From Hexactinellida sp. DTS-2022 (taxonomy: Eukaryota; Porifera; Hexactinellida), in assembly GCA_028753945.1 (NCBI GenBank), contig JAPNXP010000007.1, forward strand, positions 5,394,001 through 5,458,000: DNA of 64,000 nt. Reading direction: 5' to 3'. Both the position numbers and the translations under genes were made by a program. Below, piece after piece: positions 32,561 to 40,991 of the stretch. The notes under the pieces were generated by a model that was not told where the DNA came from, ran no database searches, and worked only from the letters and a program-made list of their open reading frames with translations. Position 1 is the first letter of the stretch. Each line of letters opens with the position of its first letter.

Positions 32561-33694
32561 ATGACATCTCGCTACGATACCATAGTTGTAGGGGCCGGTG
32601 TAGAAGGGACTGCCACAGCGATGTATCTCGCCTCTAAGGGCAGTCGGACTCTGCTGCTGGAGCAGTTTGAGTTGGGACATACCCGGGGCAGCTCGCATGG
32701 TGGCAGTAGAATAATTAGGTACAACTACACTCAGGAGTTCATGATGAAAGATGCGTATCCGCTGTGGAGCGAGATCGAGGCACAGGCTAAGGTGCAGCTG
32801 ATTGAGAGATGCGGTGGCGTTATCTTTGGTGATCGAGAATTATCTGAAATGAAAAACACTATTTCTTCTCTAAAGAAAGGGAACATTAAACATACTGTGT
32901 TGGAGGGCAAAGCAATCAGAGAAAAATTCCCCTTTTTGAACTTGCCGGCTAACTACATTGCTGTCCATGAGCCTAGTGCTGGCATTTTGTATGCTAGGAA
33001 AGCGCTGATAGCCATGCAGTCTATATTCGTTTCTTACGGGGGCACAGTTCTGGATAAGCACAAAGTGGTTCGTATCGTTCCTGGCAAGTTTGTCAAGGTG
33101 GAGACAGAGAAGGCTTCCTTTCTCTGTAAATCATTGGTTATTTGTTCGGGACCATGGACAAACAGTGTGTTAGCAGACACTGGCCTGAAGTTACCTCTTT
33201 CTCCTCTGCGTATTTATGTGACTTTCTTCAAGAAAACTGATCCTTCCCTCGATACTATTCCTATCTTCGTACACCTACCTATTGGTGGCCTTGCTGACTA
33301 TTTCTACGGGCTGCCTGACGCGGAATATCCCGGTTTGTACAAAATATGCGCCCACACAGGAGTGCCAGCAGATCCAGAGCATCGGGATGCGGGGAGTGAC
33401 TACTCGTTTGTACAGCGTACATCTAACTTCATTAGTTCTAAGCTCAAGGGTGTCTCCTCTGAGCCTAGCTTAATAGAGACTTGCATGTACACCTGTACAT
33501 CTTCTCATCTTCCCTTTCTAGACCGACATCCACGGTACCATAACATTGTGATCGGAGCTGGATTTTCAGGAAATGGGTTCAAGATTGCTCCTGTTGTCGG
33601 GTCAATTCTATCCGGCCTAGCTCTGGAAGAAGATATACAATATGAACGCTCTCGTTTCAAGATTGGTCGATTAGAAACTACTTCCAAACTTTAG
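32561..33694 (+). CDS. PIPOX: Divergent sarcosine/pipecolate oxidase-like, copy 4
   Basis: 377 residues, the most divergent of the four. Three residues are lost after RIIR (YNYTQEFMMKD against CTYPEAFYVEMMKD). The loop before the GLPD segment reads LPIGGLADYF. CTPDYHPF becomes CTSSHLPF just after the flavin Cys, and the very conserved FSGHGFKLAP becomes FSGNGFKIAP. The FAD dinucleotide motif, the flavin Cys and C-terminal SKL remain. It should be peroxisomal and bind FAD, but substrate choice or rate is probably altered. Its start context (GATGTAG before ATG) matches copy 1 rather than copies 2 and 3. Followed 447 bases later by the coiled-coil NHL gene. Confidence 0.92.
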   Translation: MTSRYDTIVVGAGVEGTATAMYLASKGSRTLLLEQFELGHTRGSSHGGSRIIRYNYTQEFMMKDAYPLWSEIEAQAKVQLIERCGGVIFGDRELSEMKNTISSLKKGNIKHTVLEGKAIREKFPFLNLPANYIAVHEPSAGILYARKALIAMQSIFVSYGGTVLDKHKVVRIVPGKFVKVETEKASFLCKSLVICSGPWTNSVLADTGLKLPLSPLRIYVTFFKKTDPSLDTIPIFVHLPIGGLADYFYGLPDAEYPGLYKICAHTGVPADPEHRDAGSDYSFVQRTSNFISSKLKGVSSEPSLIETCMYTCTSSHLPFLDRHPRYHNIVIGAGFSGNGFKIAPVVGSILSGLALEEDIQYERSRFKIGRLETTSKL

Positions 33695-34141
33695 TTATTT
33701 TATGCTGAATTTTATTGTTTCTTCATATAGAAACCCCTATTTTTATCAATGTCAGCTATTTTGTATCATTAATACTATCATCAAGGAGCCTTCTGAATGT
33801 GTTCGTATTATCCAGAACTCATATTAACCGGAGTCACTTGCATCTATTAGTATAGGTTATGGGAATTAATCCCTGTACTCCTTAATCGATCTGTGTTCCT
33901 ATCAACCAGCGTCTACTGTGCTTCGCTCCAACCTCCGAGGTTTCCTAGTATGAAATCTATTTTATAAGGAAAGTACTGCCTAAAATCCATGTTGTCTGGC
34001 ACTTGTACTTCTTGACAATTCTACTCGGTAGAATCCCTTCGACATAACTTGGGAAGGCTTATACCTATTTGTTTTACTAATTTAGGAGGCACATAAATAC
34101 CGCTCATTTAATTAATTGCCAAACCTATCGTGCATCTTATA
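33695..34141. other. Spacer after PIPOX copy 4
   Basis: No coding segment. Contains a decayed fragment resembling one end of the TA-type MITE (TTCGTATTATCCAGAACTC at about 33802). An acceptor-like ACTAATTTAG ends 56 bases before the next ATG. Confidence 0.45.
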
Positions 34142-35350
34142 ATGGCAAATGAAAATGTCGTTGCCAAATCAAAATGGGACCATTTAGAAATTCAAATTAA
34201 TACTTTTTGTGATCGTTTAATCGATAAAGTCAATGAAAAGAGGTTTAATTTATTGCAACAAATCAGAGATTCGAGATCTCAAGCCAGACACACTGAGGAC
34301 TCAGTTGGCCAGCTCAAGAAGGGAATAAGTGTTTTGGAAACTGAACTGAGAGGCAACAGAGTCAAGGACTGCCAGGAGAAAATGATGAAAGAAATGAACA
34401 CGGAGATAAGGTCTCTTCGACTAGGGTCGCCTAACCCTTCGGATTATATGCTGTTGTCAGACAGCAGTGAGGTTGTCGATAAAACCGTTGACAATTTCGC
34501 TTCTGTTGTTAAAGTCCCAAAGCAGTATGTGTGTAAGGACCTGCCTAAGTATACTATTGGGAAGAATCAGAAATTTGTTTTAAAATTCCCGCGTAGCATT
34601 TCTGTAGAGGAATCGCTTGGCTTGGTCGCCATTGTTGATAAAGGTTGTAAGTCGATTTTCCTATTCACGCTCTCTGGTAAGTTCGTGAATCAATTTGGTG
34701 ACAAACACCTTGAATACCCAGTTTCTGTCAAGATCACAAGTACGGGGGATTTCTATGTCACTGATGCCCGTGCGAGAAATAGCATTCTTAAATTCCGTCC
34801 CGTCAAAGGCGACGTTCAAGCTAAAATCAACCTTCAGTGCACTGCTAATGGTAAATATGAATATTGTACCGGTTTGGATTTCGATCCTATAACCTGTCTC
34901 CTGTACGTGACTCTTTCTACCGAGCATGCAGTTGCTGTATTTTCGCAGGACTTGGTATTGAAGGATAGATTTACCCCGTCTGTATATTTCCCACAAGATA
35001 TCAAGGTGACTAACGACGAGATTTTCGTATTGGACTTCAACAATCCTTGCTTGCATGTGTTGTCAAAGTCCACTCGTACTACACTCAGATCAATCGTGCC
35101 AAGGGGCATAATGCTGCCTTTGAAAACTGCCGCATTCTTCTGTTTCGACAGAGATGGCAATGTAATCTTTTCAGATGCCCAGAACCATAACATACAGGTT
35201 TATTCTCCGTTAGGCATCCTACTGCATACACTCAGCCAAAAGGGACATTCCATCGGTGAAGTGTACGTACCGTCTGGTGTGTATGTGACCAGAGATTATG
35301 ACATCTTTGTAGCGTCTCAAAATTCAAATTTCCCAGTTCAGATTTTCTAA
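34142..35350 (+). CDS. Coiled-coil plus NHL-propeller protein
   Basis: 402 residues from the ATG of ANENVVAKSK. Residues 1 to about 95 form a charged helical, coiled-coil-like segment. A linker follows to about 145, then NHL-type blades to the end: FPRSISVEES..LVAIVDK, YPVSVKIT..FYVTD, FPQDIKVT..EIFVLDF, and VPSGVYVTRDYDIFVAS. There is no RING or B-box, so it resembles the C-terminal part of TRIM-NHL proteins without ligase capacity. It is a paralogue of the shorter NHL protein at 8794-9603. The function is unknown; the propeller would bind a protein or RNA partner and the helix could oligomerise. It sits 110 bases before the RmlC-RmlD gene on the same strand. Confidence 0.85.
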   Translation: MANENVVAKSKWDHLEIQINTFCDRLIDKVNEKRFNLLQQIRDSRSQARHTEDSVGQLKKGISVLETELRGNRVKDCQEKMMKEMNTEIRSLRLGSPNPSDYMLLSDSSEVVDKTVDNFASVVKVPKQYVCKDLPKYTIGKNQKFVLKFPRSISVEESLGLVAIVDKGCKSIFLFTLSGKFVNQFGDKHLEYPVSVKITSTGDFYVTDARARNSILKFRPVKGDVQAKINLQCTANGKYEYCTGLDFDPITCLLYVTLSTEHAVAVFSQDLVLKDRFTPSVYFPQDIKVTNDEIFVLDFNNPCLHVLSKSTRTTLRSIVPRGIMLPLKTAAFFCFDRDGNVIFSDAQNHNIQVYSPLGILLHTLSQKGHSIGEVYVPSGVYVTRDYDIFVASQNSNFPVQIF

Positions 35351-35460
35351 AATTTATATACATATATCTAATTAATCACTTTCTCTGCTGTTTATTCAAC
35401 CAATGTATTGTATTGTATTCTTACCAACAGTGAACTCATTAGCTATTTCGATACAATTTA

Positions 35461-36969
35461 ATGTCTTTCCCTATCCACACGCATCTCCCCATCCCGGGCG
35501 CTGTTCTCATTGAGTACCGAGCTTTCTGCGACAGCAGAGGCTATCTAGCTGAGCTCTACAACTCTGATAAGTATCTGCAGGCTAAAACCGAGTCTCTCAG
35601 TCAGATAACTCTTTCCCAGTCCAAAGAGGCAGTACTGCGTGGGATCCATAAGGTGCCTTATTCTAAACTGGTTACTTGCGTGCGAGGGGCTATTTATGAC
35701 GTCATAGTTGACCTGAGACAGGACTCACCGACCTACCTAATGTGGGTGGGTGTGGTGCTAACTCCGAGTAACCACAGACAGCTGTACGTCCCTGCGGACT
35801 GTGGACACGCGTTCCAGTCCTTAGAGAATGATACGTTAGTTGTATATGGACAGAGCCAGCCATTCGACCCAGCACTGGAAGATAATGTTAGATTCGATGA
35901 CCCTATTGTTAATGTGTTCTGGCCTTGTGACGATATAAATGCACTTGAGGTCTCTCCTAAGGATAGAGACACTCCCTTATTGATGCCTGCTAATATCCCT
36001 ATAGGAATAACCCCCAGAAGAACTCGTGTGCTAATAATAGGCGCTTCAGGCCAATTGGGAAGCTTACTTTCTTATAAAATACAAAAGCAGTTCCAAGCTA
36101 AATATGTTGTATATGGAACTTATTGTGCTAACAAAGTTGACACTCACTGTGTTCAGATTGACTTGGACTGTTCGGAGAAAAACGCGTTTAATTTCAGGAC
36201 ACTCCTGCAGTTGTGTCGACCGAATATTGTCATTATTTGCGCTGCGATGACTTGGGTCGATGGCTGCGAAAAGTCGCAAGAAAAAGCTTACAATATAAAT
36301 TGCAATGCCGCATTTTCGCTATCTCTTGAAGCTAAGCATATAGGTGCTAAGACGGTCTACATTTCTACTGATTACGTGTTTGGCGGAGTGCCGCCTCTTC
36401 ACGGAGATAGGTATATGGAGGAGGACAGCGTTGCTCCATTGAATGTGTACGGATCTACAAAGCGTAGAGGCGAGGAGCTGGTGATGTCTGTGAGCAATAG
36501 GAATTTGGTGCTGAGAACTAGTTCTCTTTACGGACCTGATAAATATAGTAAGAATTTTCCATGTCAAGTTATAAGAAAATTGAAGGAAAATGCAAAGTTC
36601 CCAGCTTTCACACACGTTGTTAGCACCCCTACATACACCGTAGATCTGTCTGAGTGTATAATACAGCTGTTGGAGCATGACTGTAGTGGTGTAATGCATT
36701 TGGCTGGACCTCAACCTGTCAGCAAGTACGAATGGGCACTTAAAATCGCGGAAACTTTCAACCTAGACAGAAGTTTAATTGAGAGAGTATCTTCTTCTCC
36801 TGCGCTTATTGCTAAACGACCTCTTAACTCGAGCTTAGCTACAACCCGCCTCGGATATATTCTTCCTGAATTTAAGTTCAGATCTGTTGACGACGGCTTG
36901 AAGGACTGGAATTTGAATTTACTTTATTCTCTCGATGATACGGACACTTCTGCTAAATCTAAGCTGTGA
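35461..36969 (+). CDS. RmlC-RmlD fusion: dTDP-4-keto-6-deoxy-sugar epimerase/reductase with PTS1
   Basis: 502 residues. The N-terminal half (to about 175) is an RmlC-type cupin: DSRGYLAELYN, VLRGIH with His63 at the catalytic His position, GAIYDVIVDLR, and a second His in CGHAFQS. The C-terminal half is an RmlD-type short-chain dehydrogenase: GASGQLG at 194-200 for NAD(P)H, STDYVF near 302, and YGSTK with Tyr330 and Lys334. Together they would convert dTDP-4-keto-6-deoxyglucose to dTDP-rhamnose in two steps. RmlC has no vertebrate counterpart, and plants use an unrelated epimerase/reductase layout, so an origin by transfer is possible. The protein ends in AKSKL, a strong peroxisomal targeting signal, which is odd for nucleotide-sugar synthesis. 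The ATG lies 30 bases after a clear acceptor, TTCTTACCAACAG. Confidence 0.92.
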   Translation: MSFPIHTHLPIPGAVLIEYRAFCDSRGYLAELYNSDKYLQAKTESLSQITLSQSKEAVLRGIHKVPYSKLVTCVRGAIYDVIVDLRQDSPTYLMWVGVVLTPSNHRQLYVPADCGHAFQSLENDTLVVYGQSQPFDPALEDNVRFDDPIVNVFWPCDDINALEVSPKDRDTPLLMPANIPIGITPRRTRVLIIGASGQLGSLLSYKIQKQFQAKYVVYGTYCANKVDTHCVQIDLDCSEKNAFNFRTLLQLCRPNIVIICAAMTWVDGCEKSQEKAYNINCNAAFSLSLEAKHIGAKTVYISTDYVFGGVPPLHGDRYMEEDSVAPLNVYGSTKRRGEELVMSVSNRNLVLRTSSLYGPDKYSKNFPCQVIRKLKENAKFPAFTHVVSTPTYTVDLSECIIQLLEHDCSGVMHLAGPQPVSKYEWALKIAETFNLDRSLIERVSSSPALIAKRPLNSSLATTRLGYILPEFKFRSVDDGLKDWNLNLLYSLDDTDTSAKSKL

Positions 36970-37100
36970 TTAATGTGTGTTTATATTTTGCTAAGAACTG
37001 TTGCGTGAGATGACATTTTAAAAATTTAGCCATTTTGTATATATTTATTTTATTGACAACGTTTTCCCCGTTAATTTTCGCTTTTAGCGACAGATTAGAA

Positions 37101-37913
37101 ATGCATGAATTTAATAGCGATGATGATGAAGATGATTTTTGGGGCCTTGAAAAGACAGAAACGCCTAAACCATATCCAATGGCACCTCCCATTGACTCTG
37201 CCGCTGTTAGAAAGGGGGAAATAAAGCTGAGTTTCTCAATCCCTAGTCTTGTCACTTCTCCAGTATCCTCTGTTGTTGTTGAGTCCACACCAAAACAAAT
37301 TGATCCACAGTCTAATTTATATGGGAACATAAGTCCATTTGGTATGAAGCCAACGAGCTACAGTAAGGATTCAGATACAATTTCAGATGTGTTTGTGGAT
37401 TACAACGACTCTTCTCTATATCCAGATGAGGACAAGTCTGATTTGCATGATATCCTAGACGCTCTGTTAAACTTCGAGTCTACCATTGAGCCTATTAATA
37501 TCGACCCTGTGGGGGACCCTTACACTGATTCTCATGCGGCTGTTGACACCTATGGGAACTCCACGAGACGTCAGGAGGTAGAGCGAGAAAACTCTAGACT
37601 CGCTAAACAGATTAAACAAACCAAATCCTGTCTCGTAAGGTCTTCTAGTTCCCACGGGAGCATCGCCAGAAATACGGAGGCTCGAGGTATAACTAAGACA
37701 AGATTAACCGCGATTGAACAGGAAAATCTAAATCTCTTGAAACGGATACAATCTGCCAAGACTAGCAAAGCTATTTCTAGAAGGGAACATGATCGGCACT
37801 TTGAGAGTCATAAGGTTTATGGGAAAATATCTTCTAAACAGAGACAGTTGAATTCCTCCCCTACCACGAGATCTATGTATAGTCTAACAACTAAACCTGA
37901 CTGGATAACGTAA
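37101..37913 (+). CDS. CFAP97/Hemingway-like protein
   Basis: 270 residues from MHEFNSDDDEDDF. The open frame extends 22 codons further 5', but that part is hydrophobic and contains a splice-acceptor-like TCGCTTTTAG at 37078-37087, so I prefer the internal ATG. The N terminus is acidic and low in complexity. The C-terminal third has two helical motifs, RRQEVERENSRLAKQI and TRLTAIEQENLNLLKRIQ, followed by a basic tail. This pair of REN/QEN-LL-I motifs matches the CFAP97 (Hemingway) domain, linked to ciliary axoneme assembly. The assignment rests on motif resemblance only. The gene starts 131 bases after the RmlC-RmlD stop. Confidence 0.65.
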   Translation: MHEFNSDDDEDDFWGLEKTETPKPYPMAPPIDSAAVRKGEIKLSFSIPSLVTSPVSSVVVESTPKQIDPQSNLYGNISPFGMKPTSYSKDSDTISDVFVDYNDSSLYPDEDKSDLHDILDALLNFESTIEPINIDPVGDPYTDSHAAVDTYGNSTRRQEVERENSRLAKQIKQTKSCLVRSSSSHGSIARNTEARGITKTRLTAIEQENLNLLKRIQSAKTSKAISRREHDRHFESHKVYGKISSKQRQLNSSPTTRSMYSLTTKPDWIT

Positions 37914-38097
37914 TATGTGGTAATTTCATGCTTTTATTCTGTCTACATACATGTCAACATATCTCTTATTACAACAGCCTGTACTAATATAATTAATCAA
38001 ACTAATATACGTATACGTACTAGCTTATGTGTTGACAAGATTAAATTATTAATTTGATTATAAGACTTTGATGGCGCTCTTTTATCTGCACCTGTTT

Positions 38098-38358
38098 TGA
38101 TTTCTAATTCCATTATTAGTCTAGTATTTTCTTGCGTTACCCACAGCTGTGTATACGCTTTAGATCGATTGTAGGATAGTCGTGAAATTGGTATCCGTCT
38201 TCTTTGCATGTTGGCCCAGCCAAATATGTTCTCTTTTCGCGTTGATTTGTTTTAGTCCTGCAATCCAAACTCCTATTGCTGTATCTTAATTCCGATGAAT
38301 TTCCAGTTTGTCATTATTATACTAACAGCTATAAACGCTTCTAGGTCCCTTGTTATTT
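38098..38358 (-). pseudogene. C-terminal fragment of a GT31 galactosyltransferase
   Basis: Nucleotide similarity to the 3' end of the intact gene at 38985-39830, seen in blocks such as GTTACCCACAGCTG, GGTATCCGTCTTCTTTGCA, TTCCAGTTTGTCA and TAGGTCCCTTGTTA. The frame is broken, and the similarity stops at about 38358, so only the last 80 or so codons remain. A 5'-truncated tandem duplicate. Confidence 0.85.
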
Positions 38359-38984
38359 ATTGCCTAAACCAATGGTAAATAATTGAGTTTTACTATTAAG
38401 TTAACCAAATGTTATATGTTAATCGTAATGATCAAGTTACATTTGTGCAGATTTGTGACCCTTTGGGTTTTTGACTAAGCATAAATCAGTTATGCAGAAA
38501 CCTATTGTTAATTTATAAATCGTCATGATTTCGTTTCTATAGAGTAATTCATTACTTCCCATAATTTGTAGAAATAGTTTTTATTATAACTATCTCTAAT
38601 TATGTCATATTATAATTTAACTACAGTCGACTCTCGTTAGTACGAACACCTTTTGGGGAGTGGGGACCATCGAATATATTGCCTTATCCGAATTAGTATC
38701 ATCGGGTCAACAACTGCTACTAACATAGTAGGTATTTCCCAGAAGTTCATATTCACCATGTTCTATTTTAACGAGAGTCAATTGTATCAATTTTTCTGTT
38801 TTTAGTCTCACAAGACGCCAACCTTTTGAGCAGAACAGTTTACCTGAGAGCAATTTCTACTCCACCACACCAGAGTCGGGTAATATATTTTGTTTTATCA
38901 TATTACAGTAAAAGCACTAATATAATTGTATGTTTAAAATACTAATATGTTAGCTGATTTCGTAATCTCTCTATGATTCCATTA
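38359..38984. other. Spacer between GT31 pseudogene and gene, with a MITE
   Basis: AT-rich, no coding segment. Contains the TA-flanked MITE at 38624-38784. Confidence 0.45.
38624..38784. mobile_element. TA-flanked MITE, CAGTCGACTCTCGTTAG ends
   Basis: Left end CAGTCGACTCTCGTTAGTAC; right end the inverted TTTTAACGAGAGTCAATTG. TA flanks at 38622-38623 and 38785-38786. Same family type as 6219-6375 and 43481-43643. Confidence 0.8.
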
Positions 38985-39830
38985 TTAGCTACAAGTCCTT
39001 CCTTCGGTTACCCACAGCTGATGTATTCTTTTTATATCGATCGTAGGATAGTCATGGAACAGGTATCCGTCTTCTTTACAAGTTGGCCCAATTAAGTATA
39101 TTCTCGAATCGTGTTGATATGTTACGTTTAGTCCTGCGATCCAAGCTCCTATCGCTGTATCTTCATTTACATGAAATTCCAGTTTGTCAATATTAACGGA
39201 TATGAATGCAACTAGGTCCCTTGTTAGCAAGTATCCCGCGCCCAATGCATAGGGTAGGTACACGCTGCACATAGTCCAGTTCACATCTGCCCACCCTCCA
39301 GTTTTAAACACAGGATTATAATCCTTGATTTTTCCCAATAACAGTTTCTTTCTTGGTAGTCCCTCCGTTGTGAGTATTTTTACAAATCTGTCGACTGATA
39401 AATAGACATCGTCGTCCATTTTAAAGTAGTACACTACGTTTATATGTTGGTGTGCCCACTTCATCATTTTCAACACTTTATATGTTGTCAAATCATATTT
39501 GTCGTCTATATCGCAAAAGAAAATGATGTCTTTGTGTTCTGTTTGTTCTCTTGAAAGGATTGCACGTTCTTCCAATGTTATGCCTTTGGTTCCAATGAAA
39601 AAGTGGAATTGTATGTATGAGCTTCTATTATAGACATCATTCAGCCATGTTTCTCTCAAAGTTTGTCTTTTCTCTGTGTTGCCCGGTGCCGTCATTATCA
39701 TTATGTAGAGCAGGGACTCTCGATCTTTTTTTGGAAACTCAAATGATTTTTGCGAAAATAGAGTAATTATAATCAAATGCTCGATTGTGAGAATGAGCGT
39801 AAATAGGAATACCTTTTTGATTGTATTCAT
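38985..39830 (-). CDS. GT31 beta-1,3-galactosyltransferase, B3GALT6-like
   Basis: 281 residues, type II topology with a signal anchor at about residues 7-25. GT31 motifs: TLRETWL, FFIGT, KMDDDVYL with the metal-binding DDD at 139-141, GAGYLLTRDLVAFI, and NEDTAIGAWIAG with Glu223-Asp224. The C-terminal region (GPTCKEDGYLFHDYPTIDIKRIHQLW) is closest in feel to B3GALT6, which adds the second galactose of the glycosaminoglycan linker in the Golgi. The subfamily call is tentative. It is short for the family because the stem is minimal. A truncated duplicate lies just downstream. Confidence 0.85.
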   Translation of the reverse strand: MNTIKKVFLFTLILTIEHLIIITLFSQKSFEFPKKDRESLLYIMIMTAPGNTEKRQTLRETWLNDVYNRSSYIQFHFFIGTKGITLEERAILSREQTEHKDIIFFCDIDDKYDLTTYKVLKMMKWAHQHINVVYYFKMDDDVYLSVDRFVKILTTEGLPRKKLLLGKIKDYNPVFKTGGWADVNWTMCSVYLPYALGAGYLLTRDLVAFISVNIDKLEFHVNEDTAIGAWIAGLNVTYQHDSRIYLIGPTCKEDGYLFHDYPTIDIKRIHQLWVTEGRTCS

Positions 39831-40278
39831 GTTTTCCCAATTTTTTTCTTATACCTACAGATTGGTATTGAAAATAATACAATATTTATGGTTTCTTTTG
39901 TATTTGTACATTTTTTCTATCAACATATGTATTTAGAATCAGATCGAATTAGGCTTAATTATTTATTAAAATAATGCTGCAGGTCAAGTTACATTTGTTA
40001 TTCCTTGTGGGTGTCGGGTATTGATACTCTTATTTAGCCGCATTAATTAATAATTAACATTTTGTTGCAATTTTATTTTCTCGTAATTTGAGAAATGATC
40101 TTTGTGTGTTGAATTTCTCATTCTACTCAATAGAAATGTATTGTTCTAATTTGCTACAATAGTATAGATTTACTTACCGATTTGAAATTTGGAATAATCT
40201 AAACGCTCTAGTGTATTAATGTTAATGTCAAGCTTTTAAAGTCTCAATTGAGTATTTGATCCCACTTTTGATTATCTT
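39831..40278. other. Spacer between divergent genes
   Basis: About 450 AT-rich bases between the minus-strand GT31 gene and the plus-strand methyltransferase pseudogene. No coding segment seen. It should hold the GT31 promoter. Confidence 0.4.
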
Positions 40279-40820
40279 ATGTCTGATTACAAAGTTACTT
40301 TCTCCCAGCAAGAAGAAACATTCAGTGAACCTCCTAAGGAATCGATAGAAATTATCTCGGATCAAAAACATTAATATTTTTTAATAGATTCGCCTAATAA
40401 TCGATTACACTTGACAAGACATGGTATTACAATACTAGACGGGGGTATGGGAAGAGAACTGCATTCTAAATATTCGAGCTAGACTAGACCTTATATGGAG
40501 TGCAGCCTATCTCCTAAATCAACCAGAACATGTTTACAAATGTCATCTGTCTCGTATCAAGGCAGGAGAAAATATTATCACTACAAGCCACTGCACTTGT
40601 AGATCTGGTGTCGACACATTAGGGGCTTATGCTAATAGATTATCTTCTACTCCCAATGTGTCCGAGACAAAGGGGACATGGTAAATATAGGTTCTCCTGA
40701 GAGGAGAGTGAGATTACTTATTGATATCTCTGTAAAGGAGTTATGGAACATGTCAAGACTTGGGTTCATCTTGGGTGCACAGTAGTGGGGTATTGGACCC
40801 GAGCACATTGAAAATATTTC
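40279..40820 (+). pseudogene. Decayed duplicate of homocysteine S-methyltransferase
   Basis: Matches segments of the intact gene 0.6 kb downstream: DGGMGREL, IWSAA.LLNQPE..YKCHLS, KAG..IITTS, then, after a large internal deletion, GAYANRLSS and the C-terminal GPEHIENIS-like end. Frameshifts and stops are present, and the middle half of the gene is missing. A short ORF from 40279 (MSDYKVTFSQQEE..) may be the old N terminus. Confidence 0.85.
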
Positions 40821-40991
40821 AATTTATATACTAGATCAGCATAGTTTCTTAGTTTGTATTTGTTCCTCTACTTTGCAGATTATTTTCGTGAGTTTAGATA
40901 TTATTATCATTTATTTAGTTTCAGTCACATGAACAATAGTTACCAATAACTTTGTAACAAACCCTGTGTATAACCGAATTTAGCCTGTCAC

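Noticed and set aside
38985..39830. Bacterial contamination explaining RmlC-RmlD and other single-exon genes
   Set aside because: The contig also holds spliced animal genes on both sides, and base composition and spacing do not change at the RmlC-RmlD gene.
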